NCBI RefSeq assembly: GCF_036812735.1
Contig: NZ_CP117523.1
Location: 186,001 to 250,000, forward strand
From: Terrisporobacter glycolicus ATCC 14880 = DSM 1288
GTDB lineage: Bacteria > Bacillota > Clostridia > Peptostreptococcales > Peptostreptococcaceae
Reading direction: 5' to 3'
DNA length: 64,000 nt
Made by a program: the position numbers and the translations under genes. Positions 31,026 to 38,901 of this stretch are shown one piece after another. The stretch's first letter is position 1. Each line of letters begins with the position of its first letter. The notes under the pieces are model-generated. The model did no database searches and was not told where the DNA came from. It worked only from the letters and a program-made list of their open reading frames with translations.

Positions 31026-32072
31026 GTGAATTTAATAGAAAATATATCAAGAAATATTTATCCATTAGAAGAAAAATATATAAAGCAAGCGGAAGAAAGG
31101 TTAAATAGGCTTATAAAGCCAACAGGAAGTTTAGGAAAAATGGAACATATTTGTGCACAACTTGCAGGAATATATGGAAGAAAATATTTTGATACATCAA
31201 AGAAGGTAATAATAGCTTTTGGAGCAGATCATGGAGTTTATGAAGAAGGTGTAGCACCAGATCCTCAAAATATTACCATATTACAATTTCAAAATTTTCC
31301 TAAAAAAATAAATGGTGTTGGGACAATTTCAAAATTTGTAGGAGCTGATGTTTTAGCAGTTGATGTAGGAATAAATTGTGATGAAAAAATAGACGGTGTA
31401 ATTGATTATAAAATAAGAAAAGGAACATCTAACATGGCAAAAGGACCTGCCATGACGAAATCAGAAGCAGAAAAATGTATATCAATAGGAATAGAAATGG
31501 CAGAAAGGTGCATTCAAGATGATTATACTTTAATTGGAATAGGAGAAATGGGAATAGCTAATACTACCCCATCTACTGCTATAATTTCAGTTTTTGGAAA
31601 TTATGATCCACAAGAAATTACTGGTATAGGAGCAGGCCTAAAAAAAGAGTTAATTGAACATAAAGCAGAAGTAATAAGAAAGTCTATAGAGTTGAATAAA
31701 CCTAATCCTAAAGATGCAATAGATGTGTTATCTAAAGTAGGTGGATTCGAAATAGGTGCTATGGCAGGCGTAATTATAGGATGTGCAGCAAATAGAATAC
31801 CTATTGTGCTAGATGGATTTATATCTTATGCAGCGGCACTATTAGCATATCATATTAATCCAAAAACAAAGTATTACATGATAGCTTCTCATTTATCAGC
31901 AGAACCAGGAACAAAGAAAGCCTTAGAGATTATGGGACTACAACCATTTTTAGATATGGATATGAGACTAGGAGAAGGAAGTGGAGCAGCACTATCTTTT
32001 AATATAATAGAAGCTGCAAATTATGTATATAAAAATATGGCAACATTTGATGAAATAGATATGGGAAGATAA
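31026..32072 (+). CDS. cobT: Nicotinate-nucleotide--dimethylbenzimidazole phosphoribosyltransferase
   Basis: A 348-residue enzyme making alpha-ribazole-5'-phosphate from NaMN and a lower-ligand base, for the cobalamin nucleotide loop. 'LIKPTGSLGKMEHICAQLAGIYG' is typical of the N-terminus, and the C-terminal 'ASHLSAEPGTKKALE' carries the catalytic glutamate. A GTG start follows AGGGGGAT. First gene of a four-gene operon with tight spacing (20, 5 and 9 bases). Confidence 0.95.
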   Translation: MNLIENISRNIYPLEEKYIKQAEERLNRLIKPTGSLGKMEHICAQLAGIYGRKYFDTSKKVIIAFGADHGVYEEGVAPDPQNITILQFQNFPKKINGVGTISKFVGADVLAVDVGINCDEKIDGVIDYKIRKGTSNMAKGPAMTKSEAEKCISIGIEMAERCIQDDYTLIGIGEMGIANTTPSTAIISVFGNYDPQEITGIGAGLKKELIEHKAEVIRKSIELNKPNPKDAIDVLSKVGGFEIGAMAGVIIGCAANRIPIVLDGFISYAAALLAYHINPKTKYYMIASHLSAEPGTKKALEIMGLQPFLDMDMRLGEGSGAALSFNIIEAANYVYKNMATFDEIDMGR

Positions 32073-32092
32073 ATATCTAAAGGAGAGTAATT

Positions 32093-32650
32093 ATGAGTAA
32101 TATCATTTTAGTTACAGGTGGAGCAAGATCAGGTAAAAGTAGTTTTGCTGAATCACTTTGTATAAAACAAAATAATAAAACGGCATATATTGCTACGTCA
32201 GTAGCATTTGATGATGAAATGAAAAATAGAGTAAAAAAACATCAAGAGAGTAGACCGAAAGATTGGAAAACTTATGAGATATATAAAGATATATATTCCA
32301 TAGTGGAAGAGTTAGACAAAAATCATGATACAGTAATAATGGACTGTGTAACCCTTATGGTTAATAACTTAATGTTCACTCATGGAATAGAAGTGGATGA
32401 AGCTTCTTCTGAAGAATTAAATGAATTAGAAAATTATATAAGAGAACAAATAAATAAATTATTAGAAGCTGTTAAAAAAGCAAATTTATATTTTGTAATA
32501 GTAACTAATGAAATTGGAATGGGAATTGTGCCAGAAAATAAACTATCTAGAATATATGGTGATTTTGTTGGAAGGGTAAATCAATTAATAGCTAATTATA
32601 GCGATGAAGTTTACTTTGTTGTAAGTGGAATTCCTATGAAAGTGAAGTGA
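32093..32650 (+). CDS. cobU: Adenosylcobinamide kinase / guanylyltransferase
   Basis: A 185-residue bifunctional enzyme that phosphorylates adenosylcobinamide and transfers GMP to give AdoCbi-GDP. The P-loop 'VTGGARSGKSSFAE' lies at residues 6-19, and the guanylylation histidine is in 'KKHQESRPKDWKT' (about residues 44-56). Length and motifs are standard. Confidence 0.95.
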   Translation: MSNIILVTGGARSGKSSFAESLCIKQNNKTAYIATSVAFDDEMKNRVKKHQESRPKDWKTYEIYKDIYSIVEELDKNHDTVIMDCVTLMVNNLMFTHGIEVDEASSEELNELENYIREQINKLLEAVKKANLYFVIVTNEIGMGIVPENKLSRIYGDFVGRVNQLIANYSDEVYFVVSGIPMKVK

Positions 32651-32655
32651 TAATT

Positions 32656-33423
32656 ATGAAAAGATTTATAGGGTTATTACAGTTTATGACCAGAATACCT
32701 ATTAAAGCAGATATGGGGTTTGACGAAGAATTCCATAAATCTATAGTATATTTTCCCTTAGTAGGAATTGTAATAGGTTTGATTTCTTTTATTATAGGAA
32801 GTTTGGCTATTCAAATATTTGATCCATTTATAACAGCTATAATTATTGTGGCAGGTGAAGTTATTTTAACTGGTGGACTACATATTGATGGATTAGGAGA
32901 TACATTTGATGCCATATATAGTAATAGAGACAAAGAGAGAATGCTGGAAATAATGAAGGATTCAAGATTGGGAACTAACTCTCTTCTAGCTATATTATTT
33001 TTAATATTAATAAAAATAGGATTATTAAATTCTGCGATAAATAGCAATCTTATGTGCTTAATTATATTTATGCCTATGATATCTCGTTTGGGGGTTATAG
33101 TTATGCTTTATAAAACTGTAACACCAAGAAAAGTAGGCATGGGCAATATATTTATTGGTAAAGCAACTAAAGGTATGTTTATAACAGCCATACTGTATAC
33201 TGTTGCTATTCTTGTATTGATTAGTAAATTCGTATTTTTATCAACTAATTTAAATATAATAAAATTACTATTGTCAATTGTGGTGGTAATGTTATTTAAT
33301 TATTTATTTAAAAATCATATTTATAAGAAAATTGATGGTGTAACAGGAGATATATTGGGATGTACTATTGAGTTAGGAGAATTAATATTTCTATTATTTT
33401 CATATATAGTTATTTTAATTTAA
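32656..33423 (+). CDS. cobS: Adenosylcobinamide-GDP ribazoletransferase (cobalamin synthase)
   Basis: A 255-residue integral membrane protein that joins AdoCbi-GDP with alpha-ribazole (phosphate) to complete cobalamin. The N-terminal 'LLQFMTRIPI', the metal-binding 'GGLHIDGLGDTFDAIYS' (about 73-89) and 'DSRLGTNSLLAI' are diagnostic; about six membrane helices follow. The ATG at 32656 is preferred to the GTG at 32647 that overlaps the cobU stop, because family members begin right at this point. Confidence 0.93.
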   Translation: MKRFIGLLQFMTRIPIKADMGFDEEFHKSIVYFPLVGIVIGLISFIIGSLAIQIFDPFITAIIIVAGEVILTGGLHIDGLGDTFDAIYSNRDKERMLEIMKDSRLGTNSLLAILFLILIKIGLLNSAINSNLMCLIIFMPMISRLGVIVMLYKTVTPRKVGMGNIFIGKATKGMFITAILYTVAILVLISKFVFLSTNLNIIKLLLSIVVVMLFNYLFKNHIYKKIDGVTGDILGCTIELGELIFLLFSYIVILI

Positions 33424-33432
33424 GGTGATGAA

Positions 33433-34041
33433 ATGATAAAGTTTATTTTGGTAAGACATGGTATAACTGTTTGTAATGAATGTGGTGTTTTTTCAGGACT
33501 TACAGATAGTATATTAAGTGAAAAAGGAAAGTCACAAGCAAGTAAGATTGCAAAGTATTTAAAAGATGAAGATATAGATAAAATATATACTACACCTTTT
33601 TCTAGAACAAAAGATACAATTAAAAAATTGGCTGAATTTAAACATATTCAAATTAAAGAAACTTGTCAATTGAATGAAATAAATTTTGGTGACTTTGAGG
33701 GACTACCATTTAAAGTAATTGAAGAAAAATATCCAGAAGAAGTGGAAAAAATGATAAAAGAAGGATTTGAATATAAGTATCCTAATGGTGAGAGTTCCAA
33801 AGATACTTTTATAAGAGTAAAAAATGAAATAAAGAAAATTATAAATAATAATGATAATTCTACTATATTAATTTGCTCTCATGGAGGTACAATTAGGAAT
33901 ATAATTTCTTATCTTTTATGTGATGATTATAAATATCATTGGAATTTTAAAATAGAAAATGGATCTATAACAGAGATAGAAGTAGATAATAACTTTGCAG
34001 TAATCAATAAATTAAATGATACATCATATATGAATATGTAA
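33433..34041 (+). CDS. cobC: Histidine phosphatase, probable alpha-ribazole phosphatase
   Basis: A 202-residue phosphoglycerate-mutase-like phosphatase with the catalytic 'LVRHGITVCNE' at residues 6-16, the second histidine in 'ICSHGGTIRN', and the acidic 'LNEINFGDFEG' between. Position as the last gene of cobT-cobU-cobS supports dephosphorylation of alpha-ribazole-5'-phosphate; the sequence alone would allow a general phosphatase. AAGGTGA ribosome binding site. Confidence 0.85.
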   Translation: MIKFILVRHGITVCNECGVFSGLTDSILSEKGKSQASKIAKYLKDEDIDKIYTTPFSRTKDTIKKLAEFKHIQIKETCQLNEINFGDFEGLPFKVIEEKYPEEVEKMIKEGFEYKYPNGESSKDTFIRVKNEIKKIINNNDNSTILICSHGGTIRNIISYLLCDDYKYHWNFKIENGSITEIEVDNNFAVINKLNDTSYMNM

Positions 34042-34047
34042 AATTAA

Positions 34048-34085
34048 AAAGAGAACCTAATTTTATAATAGGTTCTCTTTATTAT
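34048..34085. terminator. Bidirectional terminator between cobC and the 4-hydroxybutyrate dehydrogenase gene
   Basis: A perfect 12-bp stem (AAAGAGAACCTA / complement) with T- and A-rich flanks; it lies between convergent genes. Confidence 0.85.
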
Positions 34086-34087
34086 TT

Positions 34088-35203
34088 TTAATATAAAAAT
34101 TTATAAATGTTATAAACAATATCTTTGCTTAAAGGAGTATAGGCATTTGCCATTAATCTACCTTGTTTAATAATAACATTTTCAGTAAAAGATACTAAAT
34201 CTTCCTCAGTTACACCATATCCTTTTAAAGATTTTTTTGGAAGTATTTTATAAAGTAAATTATCCAATTCTTCAAAGATTTCCTTTTCAGAACAATTAAG
34301 AATTTCAGTTAAAATATTATTAAGTTTTTTGATTTTTCCACTTGGATTTAATTTTTCGTATGTTTTAAAAATTTCTGTAAAACAAACATAATTAGATTCT
34401 CCATGAGGAACGTGGTAAATAGAACCTAAAGGATAACTCATGGCATGAACAGCACCACAACCAGCATTCCCAAAAGCTATACCAGCGTAAGTACTAGCAA
34501 CTAAGAAGTCACCTAAAAGATTATCTAGATACTCTTTTCCATTATCAACAATCTTCTTAAATCCATTTATAATCATTTTTATAGCTTCGATAGAATACAT
34601 TTCTGTGAAAACGGAAGCTTTTGGAGATACGAAAGACTCGATTGCATGAATAAGAGCATCTATTGAACTTGTAGCAAAAACTTTAAAAGGTAAAACCTTT
34701 AATAGCTCAGGAATTAATATGGCATGGTCTGCTAGAATTGAATCATGAGCAAGACCTAGTTTGCTGTTTATAGAGTTTAAATGAAGTACAGATATATTAG
34801 TAACCTCGCTGCCAGTACCACAAGTTGTAGGAATAAGTATTAGTTCTTTATTTTTAACAGGTTCAAATTTTTTTTCAAATAAATCACAGACAGGTGTAAG
34901 TTTTTCTAAAGAAAAAAGTTTTGCAACGTCTAAAATACTTCCTCCGCCAATTCCTATAACTCTTTTATAATTAGTATTTTTAATCTGGTTATATATTTTT
35001 TCAACCATTACGTCAGTAGGCTCTCCACTACCAAAATCTCTTCTGTATATTACAGTAGCATCCTTAATAAAGTTTTCAAAAAATGGTTTGTAAATATATT
35101 CATTTGTTATTATTAAGTCGTTTTTATTTATATTGAATTTTGAACAAAATTCTTCACACTTATTAAAAGTAAGTATTTCTGGAGATAATTTAAAGCTTTT
35201 CAT
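34088..35203 (-). CDS. 4hbD: NAD-dependent 4-hydroxybutyrate dehydrogenase (iron-containing ADH family)
   Basis: A 371-residue group III alcohol dehydrogenase reducing succinate semialdehyde to 4-hydroxybutyrate. It has the NAD site 'GIGGGSILDVAK', 'IPTTCGTGSEVTNISV', and the metal-binding 'SSIDALIHAIESFVSP' and 'GAVHAMSYPLGSIYHVPHGESNY'. It matches Clostridium kluyveri 4HbD as I recall that sequence along its whole length. In Clostridia the gene normally sits with succinate-CoA and 4-hydroxybutyryl-CoA genes; here it stands alone between the cob operon and an AAA ATPase gene. Confidence 0.86.
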   Translation of the reverse strand: MKSFKLSPEILTFNKCEEFCSKFNINKNDLIITNEYIYKPFFENFIKDATVIYRRDFGSGEPTDVMVEKIYNQIKNTNYKRVIGIGGGSILDVAKLFSLEKLTPVCDLFEKKFEPVKNKELILIPTTCGTGSEVTNISVLHLNSINSKLGLAHDSILADHAILIPELLKVLPFKVFATSSIDALIHAIESFVSPKASVFTEMYSIEAIKMIINGFKKIVDNGKEYLDNLLGDFLVASTYAGIAFGNAGCGAVHAMSYPLGSIYHVPHGESNYVCFTEIFKTYEKLNPSGKIKKLNNILTEILNCSEKEIFEELDNLLYKILPKKSLKGYGVTEEDLVSFTENVIIKQGRLMANAYTPLSKDIVYNIYKFLY

Positions 35204-35404
35204 ATGTAATCCTTTCCAATAATTTAAATTTTATTTAATTTTAATATGAATCGTACTATGTTTATTATATCATAATATATTTAGTAAAATTATTTATGAA
35301 ATGTATGTGTAAATAAAAAACTAATTGTTAAATTTTACCATGAATCAAGTATAACTATCGGTTTGATATATAATTAAGAAATAACAATATAAATATATAG
35401 TCAG

Positions 35405-35450
35405 AGAGTTGCAAAAGATAAACTAAATAATATATTGCAACTCTTTTTTT
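35405..35450 (+). terminator. Isolated intrinsic terminator in the 35.2-35.6 kb gap
   Basis: AGAGTTGCAA at 35405-35414 pairs with 35435-35444 and a seven-T run follows. It lies on the + strand with no gene immediately upstream on that strand: the neighbour at 34088-35203 reads the other way. A TATAAT at 35369-35374 has no good -35 partner. It may end a short unrecognised transcript. The rest of the gap shows nothing. Confidence 0.6.
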
Positions 35451-35589
35451 ATTATTAAATACTAAAAATATTACTGAATTTTAAACAAATAGACTATACT
35501 TTTATTAAGTGTAAAATTAAAGCGTTTTATTTGAAAATTAATTAAAAGGATATAATAATAAGAAGTATTACTTACAAAAGGAGATTATT

Positions 35590-36516
35590 ATGGATATAAT
35601 AGAAAACTTAAAAATTCAAGGGGTAAGTGAGTCTCTTATAGAGGATGTACAACATTTTAGAAAAGAATTTAAAGTAGATGAAAAAGTTGAGCACAGGGTG
35701 ACAAAATCGCCAGCTTTTTATATTGGTGAAGATATTCTGTCAATGTGTATTTCTGCTATTTTAGAAGAAGAAAATATATTATTATCTGGACCTAAGGCTA
35801 CAGGCAAAAACTTACTTTCAGATAATTTGTCAGAAATATTTGGAAGACCACAATGGAACACTTCCTTTCATATAAACACAGATAGCTCATCACTAATTGG
35901 AACAGATACTTTTATAGATAATGAAGTGAGACTTAGAAGGGGATCTGTATATGAATGTGCTCTTCATGGTGGATTTGGTGTTTTTGATGAAATAAATATG
36001 GCTAAAAATGATGCTATAGTTGTTGTTCACTCTGCACTAGATTACAGAAGAGTAATAGATGTGCCAGGATATGAAAGAATAAATCTTCATCCAGCAACTA
36101 GATTTATAGGTACTATGAACTATGAATATGCAGGTACAAAGGAATTAAACGAGGCTTTAGTTTCTAGATTTTTAGTAATAGATATTCCAGCAGTAAATGA
36201 AGATAAATTAATGATGATTTTAAAAAGAGAATTTCCTTGTACCGATGAGGAAAAATTAAATCAATTTGCAGGAATTTTTTTAGACTTGCAACTAAAATCT
36301 CAAAATGGAGAAATATCTACAAAGGCAATAGATTTAAGAGGATTAATAGGTGCTCTAAAAACTATTAAAAGAGGACTTAGACCAACTCTTGCCATTAATA
36401 TGGGGCTTACAGGAAAAACTTTTGATGTTTATGAAAAAGAAATTGTGGATGACATTATAAGAACAAGAATACCAGAAAAATGGGAAAGTAAAGATTTATT
36501 TCCTAATTTAAAATAA
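35590..36516 (+). CDS. MoxR/NorQ/CobS-type AAA+ ATPase
   Basis: A 308-residue AAA_5-type ATPase. The Walker A is GPKATGKN (about 74-81), with asparagine where Ser/Thr is usual; Walker B is 'GVFDEINMA' (about 130-138) and sensor 1 'FIGTMNYEYAG'. Such ATPases work with a VWA-domain partner as metal-insertion or activation chaperones (NorQ-NorD, CobS-CobT, CoxD-CoxE). The partner follows 17 bases downstream. The substrate is unknown. Ribosome binding site AAAGGAGA. Confidence 0.85.
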   Translation: MDIIENLKIQGVSESLIEDVQHFRKEFKVDEKVEHRVTKSPAFYIGEDILSMCISAILEEENILLSGPKATGKNLLSDNLSEIFGRPQWNTSFHINTDSSSLIGTDTFIDNEVRLRRGSVYECALHGGFGVFDEINMAKNDAIVVVHSALDYRRVIDVPGYERINLHPATRFIGTMNYEYAGTKELNEALVSRFLVIDIPAVNEDKLMMILKREFPCTDEEKLNQFAGIFLDLQLKSQNGEISTKAIDLRGLIGALKTIKRGLRPTLAINMGLTGKTFDVYEKEIVDDIIRTRIPEKWESKDLFPNLK

Positions 36517-36533
36517 CCTGAAGAGGTGATAAA

Positions 36534-38321
36534 ATGAGTGGAAATACTAATTGGATATATAATAATTATGAATTTGAAAATAGAGTAAATAATTTGGCTT
36601 GGACAGTTTCTGGTATGTATGATGAAGATATAGATTCAAGTGAAAAAGATTATTCATCTAAAGATGTTTCTTTGTATTTTGGTATAATTGCTGGAGCAAG
36701 AAGGAAGTATTTAGACTGGAATATAATAAAAAAATATATAATGAGTAGAATAAAAAAATCCTACGATAAAGATATTTTATACACTTTAATTGAACTTGTT
36801 CTTAACTCTGTAGTAGAAGATAAAGTAATAAATGAAAGACCAGGTGTGGAGGAAATAAGAAGTAAAGCATACAAAGATGTTCTTGTGAATTATAGTAAAA
36901 TCCACAAAGAAGATATACTACAGACTTTAAGATATACATTTATTCTTCAAGCTATGAATAGACATCCTGCAGTAGATGGTTTGACAAGAAGAATAATGAA
37001 AGATATAAAATCTATTGATTGTAACGATAATTTAATGAATATCTTAAAAAAATTAGATGAAATTTATTTAACTTACTTTGAATTTATAATAAACTCTCAA
37101 AGAGAAATTTCACAAGGAAATGAGCACGATATAAAAAATGTAAATGTGGACTTTGATACTTTCTCAGATTTTATGTACGAAGAGCTGTATATGGATGAAG
37201 AAATAGAAATCATAGAAAGTGAAATTAATAATATAAGTAATACCATGCTAGTAGAAAACTTAGGTGAAATGGGTAGTGGAGATCTAAACAAATCAAAAAA
37301 TAGAGTAATCTATGTGGATGAAGCTATGGCTCAAAAAATCTATGATAAGGTGGAATACTATTATGGCAAAGCATTTCTAAGTGAAAGTGAAATAAGAAAA
37401 ATTGAAACTAAACATTGCAGAGATGTACATGAAGGGTGTAGAGTTCATTTTACAGATGGAGTGTTACGTAGTGAATGTAACAATGCCTTTCAGTTAAAAT
37501 ACGTTACGAGACAAAAAGAAAATAATTTATACAAGTATAGAGATAATATTAAACTACATAAAAGAAGTATTAATAAATTAAAAGAAAGTATATCAAGAAT
37601 ATTAATAGAAGAAAGTGCAATCGACAGAGTTTATTCCGACGGAGGAACTATTTGTGCAAACAGAGCCTGGAGAATAGGAAGGAGTAACAATACAAAAGTT
37701 TTTTATAAGGATATAAGAAATGAAAAAGGAAAGTATGTTATAGATATATTACTTGATGCAAGTGGTTCACAAAGTAGAAATCAGTTTAATGTAGCAATAC
37801 AGGCATATATAATTGCTACCGCCCTTACATCAATTGGTATTCCAAATAGAGTTATGGGATATTTGAGCTTTTTAGATTATACCATCTTAAAAAGATACAG
37901 AGACTATAATGATAATATCTATTCTTGCGAAAATATATTTGAATATTTTGCGGCAGGAAATAATAGAGATGGATTAGCAATAAAGGCAGCTAGTGGCGCT
38001 TTACTAGAAAGAGAAGAAGAAAATAAAATACTTATAATACTTAGCGATGGAAAACCAAATGATGTGAAAATAGGAAAAGATAGATCCAGAAGCTTAAGAG
38101 GAGAAGCATCTTACAAAGGAATGGTAGCAGTAAAAGATACAGCTTTAGAAGTTCGAAAGGCGAGAAAGCAGGGTATACTTGTATTAGGAGTTTTCACTGG
38201 AAAAGAAAAAGATTTAGAAGCGGAAAAAGTAATTTATGGAAAAGATTTTATTTATACCAAGGATATAGAAAGATTTTCTGATATAGTTGCTATGTATTTG
38301 AAAAAAATAATAAAAAATTAA
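36534..38321 (+). CDS. VWA-domain partner of the AAA+ ATPase (NorD/CobT-chelatase-like)
   Basis: A 595-residue soluble protein with a largely helical, charged N-terminal part (about 1-395) and a C-terminal von Willebrand A domain (about 400-590). The metal-ion-dependent adhesion site is DASGSQS near residue 407, and 'ILSDGKPND' supplies the later acidic ligand. Layout equals the VWA partners of MoxR ATPases. It lies 17 bases after the ATPase gene, so the two form an operon. No transmembrane segment. Proximity to cobalamin genes suggests, but does not prove, a metal-cofactor role. Confidence 0.82.
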   Translation: MSGNTNWIYNNYEFENRVNNLAWTVSGMYDEDIDSSEKDYSSKDVSLYFGIIAGARRKYLDWNIIKKYIMSRIKKSYDKDILYTLIELVLNSVVEDKVINERPGVEEIRSKAYKDVLVNYSKIHKEDILQTLRYTFILQAMNRHPAVDGLTRRIMKDIKSIDCNDNLMNILKKLDEIYLTYFEFIINSQREISQGNEHDIKNVNVDFDTFSDFMYEELYMDEEIEIIESEINNISNTMLVENLGEMGSGDLNKSKNRVIYVDEAMAQKIYDKVEYYYGKAFLSESEIRKIETKHCRDVHEGCRVHFTDGVLRSECNNAFQLKYVTRQKENNLYKYRDNIKLHKRSINKLKESISRILIEESAIDRVYSDGGTICANRAWRIGRSNNTKVFYKDIRNEKGKYVIDILLDASGSQSRNQFNVAIQAYIIATALTSIGIPNRVMGYLSFLDYTILKRYRDYNDNIYSCENIFEYFAAGNNRDGLAIKAASGALLEREEENKILIILSDGKPNDVKIGKDRSRSLRGEASYKGMVAVKDTALEVRKARKQGILVLGVFTGKEKDLEAEKVIYGKDFIYTKDIERFSDIVAMYLKKIIKN

Positions 38322-38400
38322 GATATTTTAGAAAAATATGTAATAAAATAATTAGTAAAAATTAACAAATAATCTTATTTATGTGTTACAATTATCTTAG

Positions 38401-38428
38401 TTGAAAATTAAATTAATTAAAATATTTT
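38401..38428 (+). promoter_or_regulatory. Candidate promoter of the cobalamin riboswitch transcript
   Basis: TTGAAA at 38401-38406, a 16-bp spacer and TATTTT at 38423-38428, directly before the riboswitch. A moderate match only. Confidence 0.4.
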
Positions 38429-38573
38429 AGGTTCTTAAACTAAGATTAATAGGGAAAAAGGTGAGATACCTTTGCAGCCCCCGCTACTGTAATGTGGACG
38501 AAACTTTTGACCACTGTGGAAACATGGGAAGGGAAAGGAGTAGAATGAAGCAAAGCCAGGAGACCTGCCTATA
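38429..38573 (+). promoter_or_regulatory. Cobalamin riboswitch without a cognate gene
   Basis: Conserved aptamer parts occur in order: the 5' segment 'AGGTTCTTAAACTAAG', 'AATAGGGAAAAAGGTG', the core 'GCAGCCCCCGCTACTGTAA' (38474-38492), 'ATGGGAAGGG' and the B12 box 'AGCCAGGAGACCTGCC' (38554-38569). These are hallmarks of the AdoCbl class. The downstream segment contains two terminators but no coding sequence before pcrA at 38902. Cobalamin genes lie 4.4 kb upstream, with other genes in between. Confidence 0.93.
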
Positions 38574-38636
38574 ATATAAAGTGATTTCTTCGGGGTAGGA
38601 GAAATATCTTAATAAAAATTTTTATTTGAAGATATT

Positions 38637-38664
38637 GTGCCTAACTTGGAGTTAGGCACTTTTA
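38637..38664 (+). terminator. Terminator in the riboswitch expression platform
   Basis: GTGCCTAAC and its perfect complement (38637-38645, 38651-38659) around TTGGA, followed by TTTTAG. Upstream, AATATCTT/AAGATATT arms (about 38603-38635) could form a competing structure. Confidence 0.65.
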
Positions 38665-38740
38665 GTTCTTATAAACTTAAATAAGCCCTCAACCTATTTT
38701 ATTTCAAAATAGTTTGAAAATAGAATAACCCTTAACCTAT

Positions 38741-38776
38741 GCCTTAGGATTCTCCAAAGTCCTAAGGCCTTTTTTT
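38741..38776 (+). terminator. Strong second terminator downstream of the riboswitch
   Basis: GCCTTAGGA and its complement form a 9-bp stem with a 10-nt loop followed by CTTTTTTT. It shuts the riboswitch transcript off from pcrA. Confidence 0.88.
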
Positions 38777-38901
38777 AATGATAATTTGCAGGTTAAGTAT
38801 TTTATATTTTATTCATGGGAATTATTATAGTATTATGGAGTTTGAAGAAAAAATGGAATTAGATTAAAATATATTTATATGAGCATTATAGGAGGATATA
38901 T

